Below are positions 37,035 to 50,191 of a DNA stretch of 64,000 bases, one piece after another. Numbering within the stretch: the first letter of the stretch is position 1; the number at the start of each line of letters is the position of its first letter. Below the pieces are notes generated by a model. That model did no database searches. It saw only the letters and a list, made by a program, of their open reading frames with translations, and was not told where the DNA came from. This stretch comes from Micromonospora sp. WMMD812 (GTDB lineage Bacteria > Actinomycetota > Actinomycetes > Mycobacteriales > Micromonosporaceae): assembly GCF_027497215.1 (NCBI RefSeq), contig NZ_CP114904.1, positions 2,192,001-2,256,000 of the forward strand, in the 5' to 3' direction. Position numbers and translations under genes: made by a program.

Positions 37035-37352
37035 TCAGTTGGCGGCGAACTCTCCAAGCAGTGCCTTGCGCTGCTGCTCGCCGAGGCCCCGCAGGCGACG
37101 GCTGTCAGCGATCTTGAGCTTCTCCATGATCTGGGTGGCCCGGATCTTGCCGATGCCCGGCATCGCCTGCAGGACCGCCGACACCTTGAGCTTGCCCACG
37201 ACGTCGTCGGCCTCGGCGCGCTCAAGGACGGCGCCAAGGGTGGTCTTGCCCTGCTTGAGCTGCTCCTTCAGCTCGGCACGGGCCTTGCGGATCTCCGCGG
37301 CCTTCTCCAGCGCGGCAGCGCGCTGTTCGGGGGTCAGTGACGGGAGCGGCAC
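37035..37352 (-). CDS. mihF: integration host factor, actinobacterial type (mIHF)
   Basis: 105 residues from GTG at 37352. Sequence LPSLTPEQRAAALEKAAEIRKARAELKEQLKQG and the helix-two-turn-helix AVLQAMPGIGKIRATQIMEKLKIADSRRLRGLG match the mycobacterial/Streptomyces nucleoid protein, unrelated to enteric IHF. It bends and compacts DNA. Order pyrF-mihF-gmk is conserved in actinomycetes. Confidence 0.96.
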   Translation of the reverse strand: MPLPSLTPEQRAAALEKAAEIRKARAELKEQLKQGKTTLGAVLERAEADDVVGKLKVSAVLQAMPGIGKIRATQIMEKLKIADSRRLRGLGEQQRKALLGEFAAN

Positions 37353-37454
37353 CAGTTCTCCTCAGGTCCCTATCGCGACGGGCGGACGCACCGCCGCATC
37401 TGTGAAACGTGGTGTCGCTGTGAACCAAGGGGTCCGTGGTTCCCAGCGCGGGGA

Positions 37455-37483
37455 AAACTAGCGGTCAACGGAGCTTTCGGCAA
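37455..37483 (-). promoter_or_regulatory. candidate sigma70-like promoter for mihF-gmk-rpoZ
   Basis: On the minus strand, TTGCCG (37483-37478), a 17-base spacer and TAGTTT (37460-37455) lie about 100 bases before the mihF start. Inferred by eye. Confidence 0.4.
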
Positions 37484-37529
37484 CGTGGGCGCGCCATGAT
37501 CATCGCAAAGTGACGGAGCAATCAGTCAG

Positions 37530-38366
37530 TCAGCGGGCTGGCAGGACGGCCCGGCAGTCTGCCAGGACCCGCTCCGCGGCGGCCCGCAGGGCATCCTCGT
37601 CGGGTCCGGCGCCGAGCACCTCCCGGGAGTACGAGGGGAGCACCGCGGACAGGCTGGAGCCGAAGACGGTCCGCAGATCGGCGGCGGTCGCGCCCTGCGC
37701 ACCGAGCCCCGGGGCGAGCAGCGGACCCCCCACCCGGGACAGGTCGTGACCGGTGTCACCGATGGTCGCGCCGACCACCAGGCCGAAGCTGCCGAGGGGG
37801 TCCACACCCGCGTTGAGCTGGGAAATCTCGTCGATCACGGTCTGCGCGACGGTCCGGCCGTCGGGCGTACGGGCGTGCTGCACGGCGGCCCCCTCGGGGT
37901 TCGACGTGAGAGCCAGGACGAAGACTCCACCGCCGTGCTCGGCGGCGAGTTCGAACATCGGGGCGAGTGAACCTACTCCCAGGTAGGGGCTCGCGGTGAC
38001 CGCGTCGGCATACAGCGGACTGGATGGATCGAGGTACGCCGACGCGTACGCGTGGACCGTCGAGCCGATGTCGCCACGCTTCGCGTCAAGCAGAACGAGC
38101 GAGCCGCGATCTCGTAACTGTCGGATAGTTGACTCAAGAATCGCGACACCCCGGGCGCCGAACCGCTCGAAGAAGGCCGACTGAGGCTTGACCACCGCAA
38201 CCCGGTCACCGAGGGCTTCCACGACGGTCCGGGCGAACCGGTCGAGCCCCGCCACGTCGTCCGGCAGCCCCCAGCGGGCCAGCAGACCCGGATGCGGGTC
38301 GATGCCGACACACAGCGGCCCCCGCTCCACGATCGCCCGGTGCAGTCGGGCGCCGAAGCTCTCCAT
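37530..38366 (-). CDS. pyrF: orotidine 5'-phosphate decarboxylase, type 2
   Basis: 278 residues. The longer type 2 (mycobacterial-like) subfamily is shown by LCVGIDPHPGLLARWGLPDD, the catalytic SLVLLDAKRGDIGSTVHAYASAYL (Asp-Lys-Asp), and LALTSNPEGAAVQ. It makes UMP. It is separated from the rest of the pyrimidine operon by bioA and a palindromic element. Confidence 0.96.
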   Translation of the reverse strand: MESFGARLHRAIVERGPLCVGIDPHPGLLARWGLPDDVAGLDRFARTVVEALGDRVAVVKPQSAFFERFGARGVAILESTIRQLRDRGSLVLLDAKRGDIGSTVHAYASAYLDPSSPLYADAVTASPYLGVGSLAPMFELAAEHGGGVFVLALTSNPEGAAVQHARTPDGRTVAQTVIDEISQLNAGVDPLGSFGLVVGATIGDTGHDLSRVGGPLLAPGLGAQGATAADLRTVFGSSLSAVLPSYSREVLGAGPDEDALRAAAERVLADCRAVLPAR

Positions 38367-38440
38367 CCGTCTCTCCCTCTCCTCGCGCTCCCGCCCGGCC
38401 GGCCACTGCCGCCCGGTACCGCTGGTGCCCCCGGGCCGGC

Positions 38441-39715
38441 TCAGCCGGCCTTCACCGCCGCCGCCACGCCGGCCGCGATCCGGGCCAGGTCGGCGTCGTC
38501 GGTGACGTACGGCGGCATCGTGTAGACCAGGTCCCGGAACGGTCGCAGCCAGACCCCCTGGGCGACGGCCGCGGCGGTGGCGGCGGCCAGGTCCACCTCG
38601 TGGTCGAGCTGCACCACCCCGATCGCGCCCAGCACCCGCACGTCGGCCACCCCCGGCGCGCCGCGCAGCGGCGCCAGGCCGGCCCGCAACCCCGCACCCA
38701 CCCGGGCCACCTCGGCCGCCCAGTCACCGGCCCGCAGCAGGCCGATGGAGGCGTTGGCGACCGCGCAGGCGAGCGGGTTGCCCATGAACGTCGGACCGTG
38801 CGCCAGCACCCCCGTGGCGGAGATCCCCTGGGCGATCTCCGCCGTGCACAGCGCCGCGGCCAGGGTGAGGTAGCCGCCGGTGAGCGCCTTGCCCACGCAC
38901 ATCACGTCCGGCACCACACCGGCGTGCTCGGCGGCGAACATGGCGCCGGTCCGGCCGAACCCGGTGGCGATCTCGTCGAAGATGAGCAGCACCCCGTGCG
39001 CCCGGGTCGCCTCGCGCAGCACCCGCAGGTACTCCGGGTGGTGGAAGCGCATCCCGCCGGCGCCCTGCACGACCGGCTCGACGATCACCGCGGCCAGCTC
39101 GTGCGCGTGCCGCTCCACCGAGTCGGCCAGGGCCGCGCAGTACGCCGGGTCGGGCGGGCCGTCGAAGCCGCCCGGCGGGACCGGCGCGAAGACCTGCCGG
39201 GGCAGCACGTCGCCCCAGAGGTGGTGCATGCCTCCCTCCGGGTCGCAGACGCTCATCGGGTGGAAGGTGTCGCCGTGGTAGCCCCCCCGCCAGGTGCCCA
39301 ACCGGCGGCGTTCCGGCCGCCCGGTGGCCCGCTGGTACTGCAGGCACATCTTGATCGCGACCTCGACGCTCACCGAGCCGGAGTCGCACAGGAAGACGTG
39401 CTCCAGGCCGCCCGGGGCGATCTCGACCAGCGTCTCCGCCAGCCGCACCGCCGGCCCGTGGGTCAGCCCGCCGAACATGACGTGGCTCATCCGGCCGAGT
39501 TGGTCGGTCACCGCCGCGTCGAGCACCGGGTGGCGGTAACCGTGGATCGCCGCCCACCAGGACGACATCCCGTCCACCAGCTCCCGGCCGTCGGCCAGCC
39601 GCAGCCGTACGCCCTGCGCGCCCTCCACCACGTAGGGCGCACTGGCCGGCGGCAGCGCCGCGTAGGGGTGCCAGACGTGCGCCCGGTCCGCCGCGAGGAT
39701 CTCCTCAGGTGTCAC
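38441..39715 (-). CDS. bioA: adenosylmethionine--8-amino-7-oxononanoate aminotransferase
   Basis: 424 residues from GTG at 39715, behind GGGAGG; the longer frame to 40126 overlaps pyrD out of phase. Class III PLP aminotransferase: [69 protein letters not shown] (Asp of the cofactor site) and [18 protein letters not shown] (PLP lysine). The initial [10 protein letters not shown] pattern and WHPY are typical BioA, distinguishing it from other aminotransferases. It transfers the SAM amino group in biotin synthesis. No other bio gene is nearby; it is an isolated insertion in the pyr cluster. Confidence 0.93.
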   Translation of the reverse strand: MTPEEILAADRAHVWHPYAALPPASAPYVVEGAQGVRLRLADGRELVDGMSSWWAAIHGYRHPVLDAAVTDQLGRMSHVMFGGLTHGPAVRLAETLVEIAPGGLEHVFLCDSGSVSVEVAIKMCLQYQRATGRPERRRLGTWRGGYHGDTFHPMSVCDPEGGMHHLWGDVLPRQVFAPVPPGGFDGPPDPAYCAALADSVERHAHELAAVIVEPVVQGAGGMRFHHPEYLRVLREATRAHGVLLIFDEIATGFGRTGAMFAAEHAGVVPDVMCVGKALTGGYLTLAAALCTAEIAQGISATGVLAHGPTFMGNPLACAVANASIGLLRAGDWAAEVARVGAGLRAGLAPLRGAPGVADVRVLGAIGVVQLDHEVDLAAATAAAVAQGVWLRPFRDLVYTMPPYVTDDADLARIAAGVAAAVKAG

Positions 39716-39737
39716 GCTGTTCCTCCCAGGACTGGCA

Positions 39738-39817
39738 CCCCGCGATCTCGCACTTGTGGCCCTTGCTTCGTCCGGTTCTGCGACATAGGCCGGGGCGGAA
39801 AGTGCACGATCGCGGGG
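39738..39817. repeat. palindromic element with 18-bp arms and 44-nt loop, between pyrD and bioA
   Basis: CCCCGCGATCTCGCACTT (39738-39755) and AAGTGCACGATCGCGGGG (39800-39817) pair at 16 of 18 positions. It sits one base beyond the pyrD stop and ends about 20 bases before the bioA start. The arm motif CGCGATC-n-GCACTT looks like a dispersed Micromonosporaceae repeat I have a general impression of, not a verified family. It may also terminate the pyr operon. Confidence 0.7.
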
Positions 39818-39818
39818 C

Positions 39819-40840
39819 TCATGGCACGCGGGGCGCGGACACCGCGCGGGCGGCCGCGCGGACCAGGGCCGGGCCCCGGTAGATGAAGCCGGTGTAGAGC
39901 TGGACCAGGCCGGCGCCGGCGTCCAGCATCCGGGCCGCGTCGTCCGGGTCGAGGATCCCGCCCACCCCGATGACCGGCAGCCGGCCGCCGGTCTCCCGGT
40001 GCACGAACGAGACCACCTCCCGCGCCCGGGCGGTGAGCGGCCGGCCGGACAGGCCGCCGGCCTCCGCGGCGCGGGGCTGGTCGGCGGCGGCCAGGCCGTC
40101 GCGGGCCAGTGTGGTGTTGGTGGCAATCACCCCGGCCGCGCCCCGGGCCAGGCAGACCTCCAGCAGCTCGGCGATCGCCGGCTCGGTGAGGTCCGGAGCG
40201 ATCTTGACGAGCACCGGCTTCTCCCCCACCAGCGCCGTCAACAGCGCGTCCAGGTGGGCCCGGTCCTGCAACGACCGCAGCCCCGGGGTGTTGGGCGAGG
40301 AGACGTTGACCGCGAAGTAGTCGCCGTACGCGTGCAGCGCCCGGTAGGAGGCGAGGTAGTCCCCCACCGCGTCGTCCAGCGGGGTCACCTTGGACTTGCC
40401 GAGCGAGATGCCCAGCGGGACACCGAGCGGCCGCGGCAGCGCCGCCAGCCGGGCCGCGAGGGCGTCGGCGCCCGCGTTGTTGAAGCCCATCCGGTTGATC
40501 ACGGCCGTGCTGTCCCGCAGCCGGAACAGCCGGGGCCGGGGGTTGCCCGGCTGGGCGTGCGCGGTCACCGTGCCGACCTCGACGAAGCCGAAGCCCAACG
40601 CCGGCCAGGCGGGCAGCGCGACGCCGTTCTTGTCCATCCCGGCGGCCAGGCCGACCGGGTTGGGGAACTCGACCCCGAACACGGTCCGCGGCGCGCGCAC
40701 CGCGTACCGGGCCCGCAGCCCCGCGAGGAGCAGCGGCGACCGCGACGTGGCGGCGAGCCGCCGCAGCGTCCACTCGTGCGCCGCCTCGGCGTCCCCGCCC
40801 CCGATCCGGAACAGCGCGGGCCGCACCGCCCGCTCGAACA

Positions 40841-40841
<1 letters not shown>
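39819..40841 (-). CDS. pyrD: dihydroorotate dehydrogenase (quinone), class 2
   Basis: 340 residues from [16 protein letters not shown]. The N-terminal amphipathic helices that dock to the membrane ([23 protein letters not shown]), [14 protein letters not shown], the class 2 segment [34 protein letters not shown] (catalytic Ser) and [35 protein letters not shown] (FMN phosphate) are visible. Electrons go to menaquinone. The start overlaps the carB stop (TGATG). Confidence 0.96.
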
Positions 40842-44232
<3,391 letters not shown>

Positions 44233-44233
<1 letters not shown>

Positions 44234-45429
44234 TACTTTCCGCCTTCGCTGTGGTTCCGGTCGAGGCCACGGCTCCCGCCGCGCCCCTGGTCGAGGCCCC
44301 GGCCCTCGATCAACTCCGCGAAGCGGTCGAAGAGGTAGTCCGCGTCGTGCGGGCCGGCCGCCGCCTCCGGGTGGTACTGCACCGTGAACGCGGGCACGTC
44401 CTTCGCCCGCAGGCCTTCGACCACGTTGTCGTTGAGGCAGACGTGCGACACCTGGACTCCGCCGAACTCGGTGTCGATCACCTGGTCCGGGACGACCGCC
44501 CCGGCCCCCGCGCCCGCCACCTCGACGGCGAACCCGTGGTTGTGGCTGGTCACCTCGACCTTGCCGGTGGCCCGGTCGAGCACCGGCTGGTTGATGCCGC
44601 GGTGGCCGTAGCCGAGCTTGTAGGTGCCGAAGCCGAGCGCCCGGCCGAGGATCTGGCTGCCGAAGCAGATGCCGAACAGCGGGATCCGCCGGCTCAGCAC
44701 CTCCCGGGCCAGCCCGACCGGCCCGTCGGCGGTGGCCGGGTCGCCCGGCCCCGGCGAGAAGAAGACCGCGTCGGCGCCGGTGGCGAGCAGGTCGTCGATG
44801 GTGGAGCCGGCGGGCAGCACGTGCGTGGTGACCCCGCGCGCGGCCAGCCGGCGCGGCACGTTGCGCTTGATGCCCAGGTCCAGCGCGGCGACCGTGAACC
44901 GGTGCGCGCCCTGCGCCGGCACCACGTACGGCTGGGCCGTGGTGACCTCGGCGGAGAGGTCCGCGCCCACCATCTCCGGCGCCTGGCGGACCCGGGCCAG
45001 CAGGGCCCGCGGGTCCTCCTCCACGCTGGAGATGCCGACCCGCATCGCGCCCCGCTCGCGCAGGTGCCGGGTCAGCGCCCGGGTGTCGACCCCGCTGATG
45101 CCGACCACGCCCTCGGCCGCGAGCCGGTCCTCCAGCCCGCCGGTGGCGCGCCAGTTGGAGCCGATCCGGGCCGGGTCGCGCACCACGTACCCGGCGACCC
45201 AGATGCGGGCCGACTCGTCGTCCTCGGCGTTCACGCCGGTGTTGCCGATGTGCGGCGCGGTCTGCACCACCACCTGCCGGTGGTAGGAGGGATCGGTGAG
45301 GGTCTCCTGGTAACCGGTCATGCCGGTGTTGAAGACCGCCTCGCCGAAGGTCTCCCCGACGCTGCCGTACGCCTCGCCGTGGAACGTCCGCCCGTCCTCC
45401 AGCACCAGAATCGCTGGACGCCTCTTCAC
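44233..45429 (-). CDS. carA: carbamoyl-phosphate synthase small subunit (glutaminase)
   Basis: 398 residues. The N-terminal CPSase domain ([44 protein letters not shown]) and the class I amidotransferase domain with nucleophile Cys in [17 protein letters not shown], and the His-Glu of [12 protein letters not shown] are intact. It feeds ammonia to CarB. A basic Gly/Arg-rich tail of about 25 residues is extra. The start overlaps the pyrC stop (ATGA). Confidence 0.97.
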
Positions 45430-46703
45430 TTCGTTGCCTTTCCGTCGAGCACCGTCGGCTCACCGCGCAGGAAGGTCGCCACGACGCGACCCGGCAGCGT
45501 CATGCCGGCGTACGGGGTGTTGCGGCTGCGGCTGGCCAGTTCCGCGGGTTCGACCACCCGGCGGACCGCCGGGTCGACCAGGGTGAGGTTGGCCGGCACG
45601 CCCGGGGCCGGATCGAGGCCGTGCCCGTCCAGCCCGGCGATCCGGGCCGGGGTGCGCGACATCCGCTCGGCGATCAGGTCCCAACGCGGGCCGAGCACGT
45701 CGAGCGCGATGGACAGCGCCGTCTCCAGCCCGAGCATGCCGGGCCGGGCGTACGCCCACTCGCACTCCTTGTCCTCCACCGCGTGCGGCGCGTGGTCGGT
45801 GGCGATGATGTCGATCACCCCGTCGGTCAGGGCGGCCCGCAGGGCGGCGACGTCCTCGTCCGTGCGCAGCGGCGGGTTGACCTTGTAGACCGGGTCGTAC
45901 GTCTCGGCCCGGACGTCGGTGAGCAGCAGGTGGTGCGGGGTCACCTCGGCGGTGACCCGGACGCCGCGGGCCTTGGCCTGCCGCAGCACCTCCACGCTTC
46001 CGGCGGTGGAGACGTGGCAGACGTGCAGCCGGCTGCCGACGTGCTCGGCGAGCAGGACGTCCCGGGCGATGATCGCCTCCTCGGCGACCGCCGGCCAGCC
46101 GGTCAGGCCGAGCCGGGTGGAGACCTCGCCCTCGTGCATCTGCGCGCCCTCGGTCAGCCGGGGCTCCTCGGCGTGCTGGGCGATGATCCCGTCGAACGCC
46201 TTGACGTACTCCAGGGCCCGGCGCATGAGCTTCGGGTCGGCGACGCAGTGCCCGTCGTCGGAGAAGATCCGCACCCGGGCGGCGGAGTCGGCCATCGCCC
46301 CCAGCTCGGCCAGGCGCTCGCCGGCCAGCCCGACGGTGACCGCGCCGATCGGCTGCACGTCGACCAGGCCGGCCTCGCGGCCGAGCCGCCAGACCTGCTC
46401 GACCACACCCGCGGTGTCGGCGACCGGCGAGGTGTTCGCCATCGCGCAGACCGCGGTGTACCCACCGAGCGCCGCCGCCCGGGACCCGGACTCGACCGTC
46501 TCGGCGTCCTCGCGGCCGGGCTCGCGCAGGTGGGTGTGCAGGTCGACCAGGCCGGGCAGCGCGACCAGCCCGGCCGCGTCGACCACCGTGGCGTCGCCGG
46601 CGGCGAGGTCGGCGCCGACCTCGGCCACCACGCCGTCGCGGATCAGCAGGTCGGTCGGCGCGGCGCCGAGCACGCTGACTCCCTTGACCAGGTACGCGGT
46701 CAT
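45426..46703 (-). CDS. pyrC: dihydroorotase
   Basis: 425 residues. Class I amidohydrolase: [32 protein letters not shown] (metal His pair), [16 protein letters not shown] substrate segment ([25 protein letters not shown]), [16 protein letters not shown] and [19 protein letters not shown] (Asp metal ligand). It cyclises carbamoyl aspartate. It overlaps pyrB and carA at both ends by four bases. Confidence 0.97.
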   Translation of the reverse strand: MTAYLVKGVSVLGAAPTDLLIRDGVVAEVGADLAAGDATVVDAAGLVALPGLVDLHTHLREPGREDAETVESGSRAAALGGYTAVCAMANTSPVADTAGVVEQVWRLGREAGLVDVQPIGAVTVGLAGERLAELGAMADSAARVRIFSDDGHCVADPKLMRRALEYVKAFDGIIAQHAEEPRLTEGAQMHEGEVSTRLGLTGWPAVAEEAIIARDVLLAEHVGSRLHVCHVSTAGSVEVLRQAKARGVRVTAEVTPHHLLLTDVRAETYDPVYKVNPPLRTDEDVAALRAALTDGVIDIIATDHAPHAVEDKECEWAYARPGMLGLETALSIALDVLGPRWDLIAERMSRTPARIAGLDGHGLDPAPGVPANLTLVDPAVRRVVEPAELASRSRNTPYAGMTLPGRVVATFLRGEPTVLDGKATK

Positions 46704-47626
46704 GCGTTGTTCCCCCCGAGCAGCAGGTAGAGGACGGCCATCCGGACGGAGACCCCGTTGGCGACCTGTTCGACGATGGTGGAGCGGGGCGAGTCGGCGA
46801 CCTCGGGCGTGATCTCCATCCCCCGGTTCATCGGGCCGGGGTGCATGACGATCGCGTGCTCCGGCAGCCGGCGCATCCGCGGCCCGTCCAGCCCGTAGCG
46901 GCGGGCGTACTCACGGGCGGAGGGGAAGTAGGAGTCGTTCATCCGCTCCCGCTGCACCCGCAGCATCATCACCACGTCCGAGGTGGGCAGCACCGCGTCG
47001 AGGTCGTAGCAGACGTCGGTGCCGGGCGCGAGCGCGCCCGCGATGTCGACCGGGATGAGCGTGGGCGGCCCGACCAGGGTGACCTTGGCCCCGAGGGTGG
47101 ACAGCAGCAGCACGTTCGAGCGGGCCACCCGGCTGTGCAGCACGTCGCCGACCACGGCGACCGACAGCCCGGCCAGCCGGCCGAGCCGGGCCCGCATGGT
47201 GTACGCGTCGAGCAGCGCCTGGGTCGGGTGCTCGTGGGTGCCGTCGCCGGCGTTGACCACCGAGCCGTCCACCCAGTCGGCGAGCCGGTGCGCGGCGCCG
47301 GAGGCGGGATGGCGGACGACCACCGCGTCGGCGCCCATCGCCTGGAGGGTCAGCGCGGTGTCCTTCAGGCTCTCGCCCTTGGTGACGCTGGACCCCTTCG
47401 CGGAAAAGTTGATCACGTCGGCGCTGAGTCGCTTCGCCGCCGCCTCGAACGAGATCCGGGTCCGGGTGGAGTCCTCGTAGAAGAGGTTCACCACCGTGCG
47501 GCCGCGCAGGGCGGGCAGCTTCTTGACCTCCCGGCCGGCGACGGTGGCCATCTCGGCGGCCGTGTCCAGGATCCGGGTGGCGGTGGGCGCGTCCAGGTCG
47601 GCGCCGGAGAGCAGGTGCCGGATCAT
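46700..47626 (-). CDS. pyrB: aspartate carbamoyltransferase catalytic subunit
   Basis: 308 residues from [12 protein letters not shown]. Carbamoyl-phosphate site [63 protein letters not shown] and [13 protein letters not shown] are intact. Regulatory PyrI is absent, as usual in Gram-positives. The 15-codon upstream extension overlaps pyrR and is not used. Confidence 0.97.
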   Translation of the reverse strand: MIRHLLSGADLDAPTATRILDTAAEMATVAGREVKKLPALRGRTVVNLFYEDSTRTRISFEAAAKRLSADVINFSAKGSSVTKGESLKDTALTLQAMGADAVVVRHPASGAAHRLADWVDGSVVNAGDGTHEHPTQALLDAYTMRARLGRLAGLSVAVVGDVLHSRVARSNVLLLSTLGAKVTLVGPPTLIPVDIAGALAPGTDVCYDLDAVLPTSDVVMMLRVQRERMNDSYFPSAREYARRYGLDGPRMRRLPEHAIVMHPGPMNRGMEITPEVADSPRSTIVEQVANGVSVRMAVLYLLLGGNNA

Positions 47627-48207
47627 GCCTGATCGCCTCCGTACAGCTTGACCCCGTCGGCGCCGTCGCACTCGGAGAGCGTCACCTTCACGCTCTCGGC
47701 CAGGGCGGTCGGGATGTTCTTGCCCACGTAGTCGGCCCGGATGGGCAGCTCGCGGTGGCCGCGGTCGACCAGGACGGCGAGCTGCACCGAGGCCGGCCGG
47801 CCGACGTCGCTGAGCGCGTCCAGGGCGGCCCGCACGGTGCGGCCGGAGAAGAGGACGTCGTCGACGAGGATGACCCGCTTGCCGTCGATCCCGCCGGACG
47901 GCAGCTGGGTCGGCCCGACCGCGCGGGTGGCGTGCCGCCGCAGGTCGTCGCGGTAGAGAGTGATGTCGAGCACACCGACCGGGACGGCCACGTCCTCGAA
48001 GGTGCTGATCCGGGCGGCGAGCCGCTTCGCGAGCGGGGCGCCGCGGGTGGGGATGCCGAGCAGGACCGTGTCGGCGGCGCCCTGGGTCTTCTCCAGGATC
48101 TGGTGGGCGATCCGGTCGACCACGCGCTGCACGTCGGCGCTGGCGAGGATCACCTTCACCGAGGGTTGTCGCGCGGTCGATGACTGGGCAGCCGGTGGGT
48201 AGGCCAC
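47623..48207 (-). CDS. pyrR: PyrR, pyrimidine operon RNA-binding regulator / uracil phosphoribosyltransferase
   Basis: 194 residues from GTG at 48207, six bases after AAGGAGG. A short N-terminal tail precedes the PRTase-like fold. The PRPP loop [21 protein letters not shown] and [17 protein letters not shown] are clear. In actinobacteria PyrR represses translation of the pyr operon by binding mRNA at the pyrR start when UMP is high; the hairpin at 48213-48240 fits this. It leads pyrR-pyrB-pyrC-carA-carB-pyrD, each gene overlapping the next. Confidence 0.96.
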   Translation of the reverse strand: MAYPPAAQSSTARQPSVKVILASADVQRVVDRIAHQILEKTQGAADTVLLGIPTRGAPLAKRLAARISTFEDVAVPVGVLDITLYRDDLRRHATRAVGPTQLPSGGIDGKRVILVDDVLFSGRTVRAALDALSDVGRPASVQLAVLVDRGHRELPIRADYVGKNIPTALAESVKVTLSECDGADGVKLYGGDQA

Positions 48208-48212
48208 GGCGG

Positions 48213-48240
48213 ACCTCCTTCCCCGCCTCACGGGACGGGT
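48213..48240 (-). promoter_or_regulatory. PyrR-binding loop abutting the pyrR Shine-Dalgarno
   Basis: The minus-strand RNA at 48237-48218 reads CGUCCCGUGAGGCGGGGAAG. It matches the PyrR binding-loop pattern UCCNGNGAGGY followed by purine-rich AAGG at all but about two positions, and forms a six-pair stem (CCCGUC with GGCGGG) with a CCGUGA loop. The last AAGG of the loop is the start of the Shine-Dalgarno AAGGAGGU (48220-48213). PyrR binding would directly block ribosome entry. No terminator lies between this site and the start, so control should be translational. Confidence 0.75.
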
Positions 48241-48308
48241 CGTTAAAGGACGTCGGACACCTCCGGGCCGGCCGCGAACGGCCCGCACCGGGGCTTCACG
48301 CCACGTTA

Positions 48309-48351
48309 CCAGTGGTCACCGGCCCGATCGCCGCCGGCCACTGACCACTGG
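48309..48351. repeat. 10-bp perfect inverted repeat in the pyrR-bldD divergent region
   Basis: CCAGTGGTCA (48309-48318) and TGACCACTGG (48342-48351) flank a 23-base centre that itself contains CCGGC/GCCGG. The 286-base gap between divergent pyrR and bldD otherwise holds only promoters. The repeat may be an operator or the start of the pyr leader RNA. Confidence 0.5.
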
Positions 48352-48412
48352 ATCAGGCAGTCGAAATGGGGATAACTCCCCCCGTGCTCCCCAACGGTAG
48401 GGTCACGACCAC

Positions 48413-48441
48413 TTGACCAGGTGTCGCAATCCCCGTACCGT
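48413..48441 (+). promoter_or_regulatory. sigma70-like promoter for bldD with a possible BldD box
   Basis: TTGACC (48413-48418), a 17-base spacer and TACCGT (48436-48441) lie about 50 bases before the bldD start. A degenerate match to the BldD operator (GTCACGCTCCGTAGC, 48440-48454; two departures from the consensus) overlaps the expected transcription start, compatible with autorepression. Confidence 0.5.
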
Positions 48442-48493
48442 CACGCTCCGTAGCGAATCGCTGGGAGAACCCCGCAGCACTGGGAGTGTCCGA

Positions 48494-48982
48494 ATGCCCT
48501 CTGAATACGCCAAGTCGCTGGGCGCCCGCCTGCGCTCCATCCGCCAGCAGCAGGGTCTCTCCCTGCAGGGTGTGGAGGAGAAGTCGAACGGCCGGTGGAA
48601 GGCCGTGGTGGTCGGCTCGTACGAGCGCGGCGACCGCGCCGTCACGGTGTCCCGCCTGGCCGAGCTGGCCGACTTCTACCGCGTTCCCGTCTCGGAGCTG
48701 CTGCCTGACGGCAGTGGGGTACGTCACGAGCCCACCAGCAAGATCGTGCTGGACCTGGAGCGGCTCTACGACGAGGCCTCCGAGGACCTCGCCTACGTCG
48801 CCCGCTACGCCCGTGCCATCCAGCAGCAGCGCGGCGACTACAACGGCCGGGTGCTCTCGATCCGCGCCGACGACCTGCGCGCGCTGGCGATCGTCTACGA
48901 CGCCTCGCCGTCCGGTCTGATCGAGCGGCTCACCGAGCACGGCGTGCTGGTCGCCGACCCGCGGGCGTTCTTCGCCTCCTGA
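48494..48982 (+). CDS. bldD: BldD-like c-di-GMP-dependent developmental repressor
   Basis: 162 residues from ATG at 48494. The N-terminal XRE-type HTH (about 8-75; LGARLRSIRQQQGLSLQGVEEKSNGRWKAVVVGSYERGDRAVTVSRLAELADFY) is nearly identical to Streptomyces BldD. The C-terminal domain carries the exact c-di-GMP signature RxD-x8-RxxD: RGD (113-115) and RADD (124-127). In streptomycetes BldD bound to a c-di-GMP tetramer represses sporulation genes. It faces nusB across a strong terminator, as in other actinomycetes. Confidence 0.95.
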   Translation: MPSEYAKSLGARLRSIRQQQGLSLQGVEEKSNGRWKAVVVGSYERGDRAVTVSRLAELADFYRVPVSELLPDGSGVRHEPTSKIVLDLERLYDEASEDLAYVARYARAIQQQRGDYNGRVLSIRADDLRALAIVYDASPSGLIERLTEHGVLVADPRAFFAS

Positions 48983-48990
48983 GGCTCGTA

Positions 48991-49030
48991 CGACGAAGGG
49001 CCCGTGCCGTCCGGCACGGGCCCTTCGTCG
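48991..49030. terminator. perfect 18-bp stem bidirectional terminator between bldD and nusB
   Basis: CGACGAAGGGCCCGTGCC and GGCACGGGCCCTTCGTCG flank a four-base loop, between the convergent ends of bldD and the aro-efp-nusB operon. Confidence 0.9.
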
Positions 49031-49051
49031 TGTTCGGGGTCGGCGGGCGCC

Positions 49052-49486
49052 TCAGCGGGTGGTGTACTCGGCGATCCGGCCGAGCACCCCGTTGAGGAAG
49101 CGCGGCGAGTCGTCGGTCGACATCTGCCGGGCCAGCTCGACCGCCTCGCTGATCGCCACCGCGTCGTCGATCTCGTCGATGTAGAGCAGCTCGTAGACCG
49201 CGATCCGGGCGAGGTTGCGGTCGACCACCGGCATCCGGTCCAGCGTCCAGCCCTCGGTGTAGCTGGCGATCAGCTCGTCGATCCGGTCCAGGTGCGCGGC
49301 GACCCCCTCGACCAGGCCCACCGCGTAGCCCAGGTGCTCCGGGTGGGGCCGCTCGATCCGCTCCAGGTAACCGGCCAGCACCTCCACCGGCGGCCGGTTA
49401 CGCAGGTCGGCCTCGAAGAGCACGTCCAGCGCCCGCTTGCGCGCCTTGCGGCGCGCCGGCATCTGCTGCTTGGGGCCCTCCGCCAT
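49052..49486 (-). CDS. nusB: transcription antitermination factor NusB
   Basis: 144 residues. The all-helical NusB fold is seen in RRKARKRALDVLFEADLRNRPP, RIDELIASYTEGWTLDRMPVVDRNLARIAVYELLYIDEIDDAVAISEAVELARQMSTDDSPRFLNGVLGRI. It binds boxA RNA with NusE during rRNA transcription. The start overlaps the efp stop (TGATG). Confidence 0.97.
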   Translation of the reverse strand: MAEGPKQQMPARRKARKRALDVLFEADLRNRPPVEVLAGYLERIERPHPEHLGYAVGLVEGVAAHLDRIDELIASYTEGWTLDRMPVVDRNLARIAVYELLYIDEIDDAVAISEAVELARQMSTDDSPRFLNGVLGRIAEYTTR

Positions 49487-50043
49487 CAGGAGCGGCCGAG
49501 GTAACGGCCGTCGCGCGTGTCGACCTTGATCTTCTCGCCGGTGGTGATGAAGAGCGGCACCTGCACGGTCGCGCCGGTCTCGACGGTGGCCGGCTTGTTG
49601 CCGCCGGTCGAGCGGTCGCCCTGCAGACCCGGCTCGGTGTAGGTGACCTCGAGCACGACGCTGGTCGGCAGCTCGATGTAGAGCGGGACACCCTCGTGGG
49701 TGGCGACGGTCGCCTCGGCCTCGGGCAGCAGGTAGTTGGCGGCCTCGCCGACGGTGCCGCCGGGCACGGTGATCTGGTCGAACGTCTCCAGATCCATGAA
49801 GACGTAGTCCTCGCCGTCGGCGTAGAGGTACTGCATCGTGCGCTTGTCGACGGTGGCGGTGTCGACCTTGGTGCCCGCGTTGAAGGTCTTGTCGACGACC
49901 TTGCCGGAGAGCACGTTCTTCAGCGTGGTACGCACGAACGCACCACCCTTACCGGGCTTGACGTGCTGGAACTCGACAACGGTCCAGAGCTCCCCGTCGA
50001 GGTTGAGTACCAGGCCGTTCTTCAGGTCGTTGGTGGTGGCCAT
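49486..50043 (-). CDS. efp: elongation factor P
   Basis: 185 residues, three OB-like domains. [43 protein letters not shown] holds the loop PGKGG, where the tip lysine (or equivalent) meets the P-site. C-terminal [43 protein letters not shown] matches the family end. It relieves stalling at polyproline. Upstream 148 bases to aroQ contain three short CCGGGCGCTGTCCG repeats and probably a promoter. Confidence 0.97.
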   Translation of the reverse strand: MATTNDLKNGLVLNLDGELWTVVEFQHVKPGKGGAFVRTTLKNVLSGKVVDKTFNAGTKVDTATVDKRTMQYLYADGEDYVFMDLETFDQITVPGGTVGEAANYLLPEAEATVATHEGVPLYIELPTSVVLEVTYTEPGLQGDRSTGGNKPATVETGATVQVPLFITTGEKIKVDTRDGRYLGRS

Positions 50044-50191
50044 TTCCTGCCTTGATCATCAATTGGCGGACAGACCCAACAAGTCTACTAGCTGCGCCAA
50101 GCCCCGCCTCCGGGCGCTGTCCGGGCGCTGTCCGGCCGCCGACCGGGCGCTGTCCGGACGGTTGGGCGACCCGGGTGGGCCGGCGGCGGGG

